From: Chloracidobacterium sp.
GTDB lineage: Bacteria; Acidobacteriota; Blastocatellia; Pyrinomonadales; Pyrinomonadaceae
Length of the DNA: 64,000 nt
Direction of reading: 5' to 3'
Assembly: GCA_016716365.1 (NCBI GenBank)
Contig: JADJWM010000003.1
Coordinates: 121,001 to 185,000 of the forward strand
The number at the start of each line of letters is the position of its first letter. Within the stretch, counting starts at the first letter, position 1. The notes beneath the pieces are model-generated. The model searched no databases, had not been told where the DNA came from, and saw nothing but the letters and a program-made list of their open reading frames with translations. Both the position numbers and the translations under genes were made by a program. Of the stretch, positions 17,738 through 26,042 are shown piece by piece.

Positions 17738-18977
17738 ATGAAACGTCGAGTAGTAGTAACAGGCCTCGGGTTGGTCACGGCATGCGGAAATAACGTGCCG
17801 TCGACCTGGAATGCCATGATGCATGGCGAGAACGGCGCCGATTACATAAAGAAATTCGATACCGAGAAATTTCCTGTTCAATTCGCCTGTGAGGTGAAGG
17901 ACTTCGATCCGCTTTCGTTTCTCGACAAGAAAGAAGCGCGGCGAATGGGGGCATTCACGCATTTCGCCCTGGCTGCGTCCGACGAAGCGGTCAAGGATAG
18001 CGGCCTCGTCATAGACGAGAAGAACGCCGAGATGGTCGGAACTTATATCAGTTCGGGCATCGGCGATTTCTGGGCGATTGAGCGCGAGCACGAAAGCTCC
18101 TAAATTCCGGGCCCGATCGAGTCTCCCCTTTCTTTATCGTATCGGCGATCGTCAACCTTGCGGCTGGAAACGTCTCGATCCGTCACGGCAGAAGGGGCCG
18201 AATTCCGCCACCGCGACGGCGTGTTCCGCCGGGGCCCACGCGATCGGCGACAGCTTCCGCATCATCGAACGCGGCGATGCCGACGCGATGATCTGCGGCG
18301 GCGCCGAGAGTGCCATCACTCCGATGTCGGTCGCCGGTTTTGCTTCGATGCGGGCCCTCTCGACTCGCAACGATGACCCGAAACGGGCTTCACGTCCCTT
18401 TGACGCGGAGCGTGACGGTTTTGTCATCGGTGAAGGCTCGGGGATCATGATCCTCGAGGAGCTGGAATCGGCGAAAGCACGCGGGGCAAGGATCTACGCC
18501 GAGATCGTCGGCTACGGGATGTCGGGCGACGCCTTCCACGTGACGATGCCTGATGAAACGGGCTCAGGGGCGATCCGCGTAATGCAGCGGGCGATCAATG
18601 ATGCGGGCATCTCACCGGACCAGATCGGCTATATAAACGCCCACGGTACATCCACGCCCTACAACGATAAATTCGAGACGATGGCGATCCGAAAAGTAAT
18701 GGGCGAGCACGCTGGTTCGGTCGCGGTCAGTTCGACCAAGTCGATGACCGGTCACGCACTCGGGGCGGCCGGTGGCATCGAGGCCGTGCTTTCGGTACTT
18801 GCGATCCACGAGAATAAGCTGCCGCCGACAATAAACTACGAGTTTCCCGACCCCGAATGTGACCTTGACTATATCCCGAACACCGCACGGGATGCGGCCG
18901 TTGATTACGCTCTCTCGAACAGCTTCGGCTTTGGCGGGACCAACGCTTGCCTAATTTTCAAACGCTACCTAGTTTGA
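17738..18977 (+). pseudogene. fabF: 3-oxoacyl-ACP synthase II, interrupted by two apparent single-base deletions
   Basis: KAS II elongates acyl-ACPs. The first part (ATG 17738, MKRRVVVTGLGLVTACGNNV) runs to ISSGIGDFWAIEREHE and meets a stop at 18101. Reading one base back from about 18097 gives LLNSGPDRVSPFFIVSAIV then NLAAGNVSIRHG; from about 18180 a second shift gives KGPNSATATACSAGAH with the catalytic Cys, then HGTSTPYND and KSMTGHALGAAGG with both His, ending at 18977. All conserved blocks exist across three frames, so a base seems missing in GAAAG at about 18093 and another near 18184. Either assembly error or recent damage; KAS II is usually needed, so error is favoured. Confidence 0.85.
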
Positions 18978-19033
18978 GCGGAATGAAAGGCGTTTCGGCG
19001 GATTTGAGGTCGGAACGCTTTTCTTGTAATCTC

Positions 19034-19051
19034 TGAATGAATACTCATTCA
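19034..19051. promoter_or_regulatory. Palindromic operator, FadR (TetR-family)-like, upstream of etfBA
   Basis: TGAATGA-ATAC-TCATTCA: perfect 7-base arms around a 4-base centre, ending 12 bases before the etfB ATG. From memory the TetR-type FadR of Bacillus recognises TGAATGA-N4-TCATTCA with a central MTAK, and this site differs from that at one centre base. Confidence 0.65.
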
Positions 19052-19063
19052 TTTTGAACCATT

Positions 19064-19840
19064 ATGAAGATAATTGTCCTAATGAAACAGGTGGCTAACA
19101 AGGATGCCGTCCTGCGGATCGCTCCTGATGAGAAGTGGATAAACCAGGCTGACGTCGCAATGCAGACGAACGAGTCCGACGGTTACGCTTTGGAAGAGGC
19201 CCTGAGACTAAAAGAAGCCAAGGGCGAAGGAGAGGTCATTGTATGTTCGCTCGGGCCGCAGACGGCAAAAGCGGTCATAAAGGACGCCCTTGCGAGGGGT
19301 GCCGACCGCGCTATTCACGTGGTTGTGGAGGACTCGATCACGCTGTCGCCTTACCAGATCGCGAAGGCGATTGCCGATGCCGTCCGAGATGAGAATGCTG
19401 ATCTGATCTTTACGGGGCTTCAGTCGGACGACGCGAGCTTCGGGCAGACCGGTGTGATCCTTGCAGAACTGCTCGGCATCCCCCACGGGACGATCGTGAT
19501 CGAGGTCGACCGCGAGAGCCTGGGCGAAAGCCTGAGGATCAAACGAGAGCTCGAAAGCGGCTGGTATCAATGGTTTACGTACAGGCTCCCGGCGCTTTTC
19601 TCGATCCAGTCGGGCATTTCGCAGATCCGTTACGCCTCTCTTAAGGGCATCATGGCCGCCAAGAAGAAGGAGATCCGCGACGTCGCCGCCTCGGTCGAGC
19701 CGTTCGCTCCGGGCCAGACGATCCAGAAGGTCTATCTGCCGCTTAAAACTAAGCAGACCCAGATCCTGGGCAACGGCGACGCTAAAGCCGGTGCGGTCGA
19801 ACTGGTCGAAAAGCTCAGATCTGAGGTCCGCGTACTCTAG
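19064..19840 (+). CDS. etfB: Electron transfer flavoprotein beta subunit
   Basis: 258 residues: MKIIVLMKQVANKDAVLRI, then GYALEEALRLKE and the ADP/AMP-binding GLQSDDASFGQTGVILAELL (about 125-144). With EtfA it passes electrons from acyl-CoA dehydrogenases to the quinone pool. A TetR-type palindrome overlaps its promoter region, consistent with induction by fatty acyl-CoA. etfA follows about 100 bases later, after a repeat. Confidence 0.93.
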   Translation: MKIIVLMKQVANKDAVLRIAPDEKWINQADVAMQTNESDGYALEEALRLKEAKGEGEVIVCSLGPQTAKAVIKDALARGADRAIHVVVEDSITLSPYQIAKAIADAVRDENADLIFTGLQSDDASFGQTGVILAELLGIPHGTIVIEVDRESLGESLRIKRELESGWYQWFTYRLPALFSIQSGISQIRYASLKGIMAAKKKEIRDVAASVEPFAPGQTIQKVYLPLKTKQTQILGNGDAKAGAVELVEKLRSEVRVL

Positions 19841-19852
19841 GTCTCTTCGATC

Positions 19853-19887
19853 ATTAATTACTAATTCGGAATTATTAATTAGTAATG
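19853..19887. repeat. Degenerate heptanucleotide repeat between etfB and etfA
   Basis: Five 7-base units in register: ATTAATT, ACTAATT, CGGAATT, ATTAATT, AGTAATG. They also hold a perfect 10-base inverted repeat (ATTACTAATT at 19857-19866 and AATTAGTAAT at 19877-19886). Confidence 0.6.
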
Positions 19888-19942
19888 TATGAGTATTTCT
19901 TAATTGACGAAAGCAATTTACTTTTGCGTTAGGTGGATTTTT

Positions 19943-20911
19943 ATGATCCTTGTATTTATCGAACATAAGAACTGCGTACTTAACAAGACCTCGCTCGAGG
20001 CCATCACCGCGGCGCAGGCGATCGGGGCCGATCTGGGTCTGAAGACATCGGCGGTGATCGCGTGCGACAAGGATTGCGCGCTGGCGCAAGAGATCGCCGG
20101 TTATGACCTTGAGAAGGTCATCATCGCTAAGAATGACAAGCTCGGCACTTATACGCCCGACGGCTATGCCGACGCTTGGGAGCAGGTCATTAAGGCCGAG
20201 AACCCGCAATACGTGGTGATGTCGCATACCTATCAAGTCCGAGATTTTGCACCCAAGGTCGCTGCCCGGTTCGGACGCGAGGTCGTCGGCGATTGTATAC
20301 GATACCGCGCCGAAGGCGGAGGCCTGGTCTTGACGCGAAGGATCTTCCTTGGCAAGCTCGACGCGGACTTCACCGTCAGCGGCGATTCGCCTTATTTCAT
20401 TACATTCCAGTCAGGCGCGTTTCGCGGTGAAAATGCGGCAAAGGGCAGCGCCCCTGTCGAGACGATGGACGTTACGGTCGGTGAACTGCGGATGACGCCC
20501 GAGGAACCGTTCCAGGAGGCAAAGGCTTCGGTGGACCTGACAAAGAGCGAGATAATCGTTGCCGTCGGCCGCGGGATCAAAGCGCAGGAGAATCTCGCCA
20601 TCGCTCAACAATTGGCGGACGCTCTCGGAGCGGACCTGGCAGCGTCGCGGCCTATTTGCGACAACGAATGGCTCCCGATCGACCGGCAGATCGGCTCGTC
20701 TGGCCAGACGGTTGCTCCAAAAGTGTATATTGCCCTCGGCATCTCCGGGGCTATTCAGCATATCGTCGGGATGAAGAACTCAGGTTCGATCGTTGCGATA
20801 AACAAGGACGCGGAGGCCCCGATCTTCGACATCGCCGATTACGGCATCGTGGGCGACCTTTTCGAGGCTGTTCCTGTAATGATCGAGGAGATCCACAAGG
20901 CGAAGGCCTAG
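19943..20911 (+). CDS. etfA: Electron transfer flavoprotein alpha subunit
   Basis: 322 residues starting MILVFIEHKNCVLNKTSLEA at ATG 19943, with AGGTGG as ribosome site. The FAD-binding C-terminal domain is clear: VAVGRGIKAQENLAIAQQLA, then VAPKVYIALGISGAIQHIVG and SIVAINKDAEAPIFDIADYG and the final GIVGDLFEAVPVM. It pairs with the upstream EtfB. The frame open from 19904 lacks family homology and a ribosome site, so the later start was chosen. Confidence 0.93.
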   Translation: MILVFIEHKNCVLNKTSLEAITAAQAIGADLGLKTSAVIACDKDCALAQEIAGYDLEKVIIAKNDKLGTYTPDGYADAWEQVIKAENPQYVVMSHTYQVRDFAPKVAARFGREVVGDCIRYRAEGGGLVLTRRIFLGKLDADFTVSGDSPYFITFQSGAFRGENAAKGSAPVETMDVTVGELRMTPEEPFQEAKASVDLTKSEIIVAVGRGIKAQENLAIAQQLADALGADLAASRPICDNEWLPIDRQIGSSGQTVAPKVYIALGISGAIQHIVGMKNSGSIVAINKDAEAPIFDIADYGIVGDLFEAVPVMIEEIHKAKA

Positions 20912-20923
20912 ACCAAGTAAAAA

Positions 20924-20956
20924 AAGGCCGGGCATCCACAAAGTGGTGCCGGCCTT
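20924..20956. terminator. Bidirectional terminator between etfA and the receptor gene
   Basis: AAGGCCGG...(C)CGGCCTT stem, extended imperfectly through ATCCAC/GTGGT, preceded by seven A and followed by TTAATTATT. It lies between convergent genes and can serve both. Confidence 0.75.
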
Positions 20957-21018
20957 AATTATTGCAAGCCAATAGTGTACAGGCACCCGGGCAGCATCCG
21001 AAGAAAACGCCAACATGC

Positions 21019-23925
21019 CTAAAAGCTGAATTCGATCTCGAATTCGATCCGCCTGTTTCCAGCGGATGATCCGCCACCCCCTCCGAATCCGAACCCGCCG
21101 GCGCTCGAAAGCGATCGGCCAAAGAACGGCGATCCGAGGTTTCCGACCGGGGTCCCACGATTTGTCCGGTTCAGGATATTTCTTATTGCAACCGAAAATT
21201 CGATGTTGTAAGGGCTGTCGCCATCGTTCCCGCCGCGGCCGCCGCCTCCCCCGCCAAACGGGTTATTGAAGCCGCCACCACCGCGTCCGCCGCCCCCGCC
21301 GCCCGAACGAGCGTCGGCCGTCGCCGCATCGTTCTTCCCGCCGAATCCGAACTCCTTTGAGATCCGGAGATTTGCCACGAACAGATCCGGGCCCCTCCCG
21401 TAATTGCGCGGTATGATCGTCTGTCCGGGCATCGGCATCCGGTCAAAGTCGCCAAACGCAGTTCTTACGACGCACGCCCGAATATCGGGATTCACATCGG
21501 TGCCGAAGTTGCACGCACGGTCCAGATCGGTCGCGAACGCGGGCCGTTCGGTGAACAGGGAATCGCCGTTGGTGTCGATGCCTGTAGTGATATTAAAAGG
21601 TGCTCCCGAGCGGTAGGTGATAAACGGGCTCAGGCTGAATCCCCATGGCACCTCGAAATTCCCGCCCAATGCGAATCGATGACGGATATCAAGCGAAGCG
21701 TCGCCGTACTCGCCCGTTAGGTCGTACGAGTACGCCGGGAATGTCCCGGCACCGTCGGAATCGCTCCTCGCCTTGCCGAAGGCGTAATTCGAAAAGATCG
21801 AGACGCCGTCCACGAAATTCGTACGGAAGTTCATGACCAGTTGGTCCTGGTCAAAACGGCCCGTCGATTCATACTGATAAATATTGCCGGCATTAGGGTT
21901 AGGCAAAACACCGTTTTCCGGAGCGTTTATGTTGCGCGAACGGAGCAGCCGCCGGGTACGAGCGTGAATGTAGGAAATGCTCAGGCTGCTGTCGAACGGC
22001 AGCTGGCGCTCGACACCCGCCGCAAACTGGAAAGTATAAGGCGAACGTATATCCGGTGAGACCAGCCGCGTAGTCTGCGGAAGTGCGGTCAACGCGGCGA
22101 TCGGCGGCACGCCCGAAACACCGTCTTGTGTGAAGACAACGGCATCCAGTATGGCCGGGTCCGTCACGATGAACTGCTGCTGGTTGACGCCGTTAAAGCG
22201 TGTCGCCTGAAGCGTGAGCCCCTCGCTGAACCGGTCGTAGAAGATCCCAAAGCCGGCCCGGAACACGGTCATCGAACGGTTATTTCCCCTGGCGTCGGGA
22301 GCGTATGCGATCGAAAGCCTAGGCGAGACGTCCGCATAACTCGAGATGTTGGTTTGGCCCTCGTATCGCAATCCCATTGAAAGCGTAACGCGCGGGTCGA
22401 TCGTCCAATCGTCAAGAACGAAAAGCCCAACATCTGTCCGGCTTACGCCCGCTTCCGGTTCGCCGCCCGCGATCGAGAACTGGGTCGGGAACGCACCTGG
22501 AAGGTTCAGTATCGTATCGCGATATTGACCAATAGATGTGAACGTGAAGGTGCCGGCAAAGTTACTTGGCGATGAATTGCGAAGGTTCACCTGCCGGAGC
22601 CGTCCGCCGAAACGGATGATATGCGATCCCCGGACGATCGAAGTTGTGTTGTTGACCTCGAATCGCCGTTCTTTTGAGAATGCGTTGCCGATATTCGCCC
22701 CGCCGCCGATGAATGCATCAAGCACGCGGACGGTCGGCGAATCGTCCTCGCCGAGCTCGCGGCCGTTGCGGTTGACGAACTGGAACCGCGTCTCGTTTAT
22801 CACAGACGGCGAAACCACGGTCGTATTGGTCACCCGGAACGTATGCTCGGTCTCGCGGCCCGAATAAGCACGCGTCGGCAGGTCGAAGCCCCCCAGGCCC
22901 GAATTCTCCGCCCTTTCCGTCTCAAAGAAATATCGTGCGACCAGCGTGTTGTTCTCATTCAACTGAATGTCGAACCGCGGGCTGAATTCGATCTCGGTCT
23001 CGGGGACGACGACCGCCCGGGACAGCGGAACGATGTTCAGCGAGGGGTCTAGCACGAGTGCATTGATCAGGGCATTGCTGTCTACGCGTTCATATTCGGC
23101 GTCAAAAAAGAAGGAAGCCCGCTCCTTGATCAACGGCCCCGAAAAGTTTCCTTCGAACGTTCGTGTCTGGAACGGCGGACGGTTAGACGCAAAAGGATTC
23201 CGCGAATTCAGCGACTCGTCCTCGAATTCGAACTCGGCTTCGCCGCTGAATTCATCGGTTCCGGGTTTTGTCAGGATCTCGATCCGCCCAAATCCGAGAC
23301 GATCGAATTCAGCCGAGAACGGGTTCTGGTTGATGCGGATCTCGCGGATACTGTCACGCGGCGGGAGCCGTCCGCCGGTAAAGCCGTCGATGTATATCTC
23401 ACCTCCGCTCGGCCCCGCACCCGGGCCTGCCAGGGCACGGAGGGCCGCTTCGAGGTCCGCCTCGTTGTCCGGCAGTGCCTCAATATCTTTTTCTTTCAGG
23501 ACGATGGCCCCTGCGGTTGCAGCCGGATCGGTACTGACCGCCGGCGTGTCGGAGACGGTAACTTGGGTCTCTTCGATCGTGACGCCGAGAGTGACGTTGA
23601 GGACGACGCTGCGGTTGCTGGTGACCACGACATCGCGATTCTCGTAGCCTGCAAAATTCTCTTTTGAAACGCGGACCGCATATGTGCCCGGAGCGAGTCC
23701 GTCGAAAAGGAACTGGCCGGAATCGTTGCTTCGCGTCGTTTTTACCGTTCCGTCGGGCAGGGTCAGGGTGACTTCCGCGTCAAGCACGAGACTGCCCTGC
23801 ACATCAACGGTCGAACCGCGAATAGAACCTTGGTTCTGTTGGGCTTCGACACCCACGACCGACAGGATAATAAATGCGACCCGAAGCAATGAGCGCCGGG
23901 CCGAGCTTCTTTTGCGAAGTATCAT
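21019..23925 (-). CDS. TonB-dependent receptor, Oar-like, with N-terminal carboxypeptidase-regulatory domain
   Basis: 968 residues. A basic signal peptide (residues 1-29, ending VEAQ) is followed by a CarboxypepD_reg-like beta domain (GSIRGSTVDVQGSLVLDAEV to about 115), a plug (about 125-260, with EIYIDGFTGGRLPPRDSIRE) and a long beta-barrel ending in the aromatic FEIEFSF required for BAM assembly. Between about residues 860 and 905 there is a Gly/Arg/Asn-rich tract (GGGGGGRGGGGFNNPFGGGG) and a second Gly tract near the C-terminus. Such receptors import large ligands in Acidobacteriota; the ligand is unknown. Ribosome site AAGGGGG precedes the ATG. Confident on family, not on substrate. Confidence 0.88.
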   Translation of the reverse strand: MILRKRSSARRSLLRVAFIILSVVGVEAQQNQGSIRGSTVDVQGSLVLDAEVTLTLPDGTVKTTRSNDSGQFLFDGLAPGTYAVRVSKENFAGYENRDVVVTSNRSVVLNVTLGVTIEETQVTVSDTPAVSTDPAATAGAIVLKEKDIEALPDNEADLEAALRALAGPGAGPSGGEIYIDGFTGGRLPPRDSIREIRINQNPFSAEFDRLGFGRIEILTKPGTDEFSGEAEFEFEDESLNSRNPFASNRPPFQTRTFEGNFSGPLIKERASFFFDAEYERVDSNALINALVLDPSLNIVPLSRAVVVPETEIEFSPRFDIQLNENNTLVARYFFETERAENSGLGGFDLPTRAYSGRETEHTFRVTNTTVVSPSVINETRFQFVNRNGRELGEDDSPTVRVLDAFIGGGANIGNAFSKERRFEVNNTTSIVRGSHIIRFGGRLRQVNLRNSSPSNFAGTFTFTSIGQYRDTILNLPGAFPTQFSIAGGEPEAGVSRTDVGLFVLDDWTIDPRVTLSMGLRYEGQTNISSYADVSPRLSIAYAPDARGNNRSMTVFRAGFGIFYDRFSEGLTLQATRFNGVNQQQFIVTDPAILDAVVFTQDGVSGVPPIAALTALPQTTRLVSPDIRSPYTFQFAAGVERQLPFDSSLSISYIHARTRRLLRSRNINAPENGVLPNPNAGNIYQYESTGRFDQDQLVMNFRTNFVDGVSIFSNYAFGKARSDSDGAGTFPAYSYDLTGEYGDASLDIRHRFALGGNFEVPWGFSLSPFITYRSGAPFNITTGIDTNGDSLFTERPAFATDLDRACNFGTDVNPDIRACVVRTAFGDFDRMPMPGQTIIPRNYGRGPDLFVANLRISKEFGFGGKNDAATADARSGGGGGGRGGGGFNNPFGGGGGGRGGNDGDSPYNIEFSVAIRNILNRTNRGTPVGNLGSPFFGRSLSSAGGFGFGGGGGSSAGNRRIEFEIEFSF

Positions 23926-24204
23926 GATTGCCCCCTTGATCGACGTTTCCCTTACATTCTAGCCTCTTCCGGCCTGGAATTCCAGATAACGCGTTTTTCG
24001 CAGGCTATTTGATCCCGCCGCCGTCGCTATAATCCGGTTTTTGGCGGCGATTGTGGATGAACCCAATGACACTCCTATTAACACTAATGAAATGAAGTAG
24101 CGTTTTGTTGCAGAGCGGAAATTCTCTCATCGGACGATGTTCGTCCCGGGCGGTTCGCAAATTTGGCACGGACGCGCGTCTCTTTACCAGGAGGATCAAA
24201 AGAA

Positions 24205-24306
24205 ATGATCGGAACTTTTATACAGGTAATTTATAGAGGAATGGTTTTCGTCGGCGGATGGGGAATGAGTTCGTACCAATATGGCTTTAACGATCCGAAT
24301 CTCTAG
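24205..24306 (+). CDS. Possible small protein, 33 residues
   Basis: ATG 24205 lies 10 bases after AGGAGG (24189-24194). The peptide starts MIGTFIQVIYRGMVFVGGWG and ends YGFNDPNL; the first 20 residues are hydrophobic enough for a short membrane segment. A terminator follows 60 bases later on the same strand, so it would be a complete monocistronic unit. No homologue is known to me, and the region could instead be a structured RNA. Confidence 0.35.
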   Translation: MIGTFIQVIYRGMVFVGGWGMSSYQYGFNDPNL

Positions 24307-24366
24307 TTGACCTATGTCGGTCCCGGAGCGATCCGAGAAGGACCTATCAACGTTAGGTAAATCAAG

Positions 24367-24396
24367 AATGCCCGCAACACCTAAGTCGCGGGCATT
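24367..24396. terminator. Intrinsic terminator between the small unit and the aminotransferase gene
   Basis: Perfect 9-bp stem AATGCCCGC / GCGGGCATT with a 12-base loop, followed by ATTCTACTTT. It can serve the plus-strand small unit and the convergent aminotransferase gene. Confidence 0.65.
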
Positions 24397-24423
24397 ATTC
24401 TACTTTAGACCGTCAGTTTTGGA

Positions 24424-25779
24424 TCAAACCGAAGCCGTGATCGCCTCTTCGAAAATCTCGAGGGCGACATCGACATTCTCCTTTGTGAGGATCAGCGGCG
24501 GCGACCAGCGAATCGAATTCGAACCGCATCCGAGGATGATCAGCCCTCGTTCGTAGCACGCGTATTCGATCCGGTCTCGCAGCTCGGCATCCGGCTTTAA
24601 CGTTTCCTTGTCGGTCACAAACTCGACGCCGAGCATCATACCCATCCCGCGTACATCGCCGATGCAGTCGTATTTCTCCATCAGCCGCCGCAACCCCGCT
24701 TCAAGATATCCGCCGACCTCCCGGCTGTTCTCGACAAGCCCGCCTTCGAGCAATTCGATCGTTTTCAGAGCGGCGGTCAACGCAACCGGGTTGCCGCCGA
24801 AGGTCGACGCATGAGCTCCCTTATGCCAATCCATAATGTCTGCCCGGGCCGTGCACGCCCCGATAGGCATTCCCGACCCTAGCCCTTTGGCCATGCAGAC
24901 GATGTCGGCCTTCACGCCTTCGTGATGATCGAGCGCGAACATCTTCCCTGTACGTCCCATTCCCGATTGGACCTCATCGACGATCAGCATGATGCCGTTC
25001 TCGTCGCATATCCGCCGGAGTTCCTTGACGAACGCCTTCGGGGCCGGAACGTAACCGCCCTCACCCTGCACTGCTTCCAGAATGATGCCGGCCACCTCTT
25101 CAGGCGGCGTCGTAGTCTGGAACAAACGGTTCTCGATCCATTTGATCACATCGCGCGAGACCGTGTCCTCGTCGCTGGGCATGTCGGTAGCGAAGTGGCG
25201 AAAACGGTTCGGATAAGGGATATGGACGACATCCAGTGCCTGCCGCATAAAGCCCAGCCGCTGGGCCTTCTTTGAGCTTGTCAGTGATAGAGCACCGAGC
25301 GTGCGGCCGTGGAACGAACCGAAGAACGATATGAACTTCTGCCGCCGCGTATGGAACATTGCGAGCTTCAGGGCGGTCTCAATGGCCTCGGCACCGCTGT
25401 TCGCAAAGTGAGTTTTCGTCGGGCCGTCTATCGGGACGATCTCATTCAGTTTTTTCCCGGCTTCAGGCATGTGCCGGTAGAAAAAATCGGTGCCGCAAAG
25501 GTGGATCAGTTCCCCGACCTGTTTCTGGATCGCGGCCACAACTTCCGGATGGCAATGCCCGGTCGAGCAGACGGCCACACCGGCGTTGCAATCCAGAAAA
25601 ACATTGCCATCGGGATCGGTGATCCAAACGCCCGCGGCGGTGTCGGCAACCAATTTATAGTCGGGCCGCGGATAGCTCGGGGTGACGTATTGAGCGTCCG
25701 CGTTGATGATCTCAAGGGCCTTCGGGCCCGGGAGCGAAGTCTTGATGTTGGGCCTTTGCAATTCTTGTGTTGGTTTCAT
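24424..25779 (-). CDS. Class III PLP-dependent aminotransferase (4-aminobutyrate/acetylornithine type)
   Basis: 451 residues. Key motifs are the phosphate-binding HFANSGAEAIETALKLAM (about 130), FFGSFHGRTLGALSLT, the cofactor Asp in IMLIVDEVQSGMGRTGKMF (about 268) and the Schiff-base Lys in VCMAKGLGSGMPIGA (about 295). The N-terminal TSLPGPKALEIINADAQYVT resembles the acetyl-ornithine-aminotransferase-family proteins that include archaeal racemases, so substrate (GABA, ornithine, lysine or racemase activity) is open. The start at 25779 has a ribosome site GGAGAAATG just upstream. It is not in an operon. Confidence 0.88.
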   Translation of the reverse strand: MKPTQELQRPNIKTSLPGPKALEIINADAQYVTPSYPRPDYKLVADTAAGVWITDPDGNVFLDCNAGVAVCSTGHCHPEVVAAIQKQVGELIHLCGTDFFYRHMPEAGKKLNEIVPIDGPTKTHFANSGAEAIETALKLAMFHTRRQKFISFFGSFHGRTLGALSLTSSKKAQRLGFMRQALDVVHIPYPNRFRHFATDMPSDEDTVSRDVIKWIENRLFQTTTPPEEVAGIILEAVQGEGGYVPAPKAFVKELRRICDENGIMLIVDEVQSGMGRTGKMFALDHHEGVKADIVCMAKGLGSGMPIGACTARADIMDWHKGAHASTFGGNPVALTAALKTIELLEGGLVENSREVGGYLEAGLRRLMEKYDCIGDVRGMGMMLGVEFVTDKETLKPDAELRDRIEYACYERGLIILGCGSNSIRWSPPLILTKENVDVALEIFEEAITASV

Positions 25780-26042
25780 CTCATTTCTCCAAAGGTTTCA
25801 GAACTCGTTTGGCAGCGGGCTTGCCCGCCGAAAGCTGGATTCGCCGAGCTGGCTCGACAAAAGACGGTGGCAATGGAGAAATTAGTCGCCGCCGAATAGA
25901 TTGGCGCGTTGTCGCGAAGGGCGCAATTTGGCGATGCAGCGTGGGGTCATACAAACACCTACAAATATATCCGATTCCAGAACTTATTAAAAGAACAACG
26001 TTACTGCCCCAAATACACTCGGGGCCGGTGGATTTCAAATTA

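Larger units (their letters stand above)
23926..24423. other. 498-base stretch without a recognised gene; holds a possible small transcription unit
   Basis: It contains a TATAAT at 24028-24033 with no good -35, a possible 33-codon gene with a strong ribosome site at 24205-24306, a small stem-loop (GGTCC...GGACC with an inner CGGA/TCCG hairpin) at about 24319-24345, and a terminator at 24367-24396. The rest shows nothing I recognise. Confidence 0.5.

Noticed and set aside
21200..21345. Repeated CCGCC blocks resembling a repeat array
   Set aside because: They are Gly codons (GGC/GGT) in the receptor gene, without spacers, so not a CRISPR.
24160..24180. TTGGCACGGACGCGCG as a sigma-54 promoter
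   Set aside because: The GG element fits but the GC element at -12 (TTGC) is missing at the right spacing.
24005..24199. 64-codon minus-strand frame upstream of the receptor gene
   Set aside because: No ribosome site, and it lies over the leader of the putative small unit; translation is not family-like.
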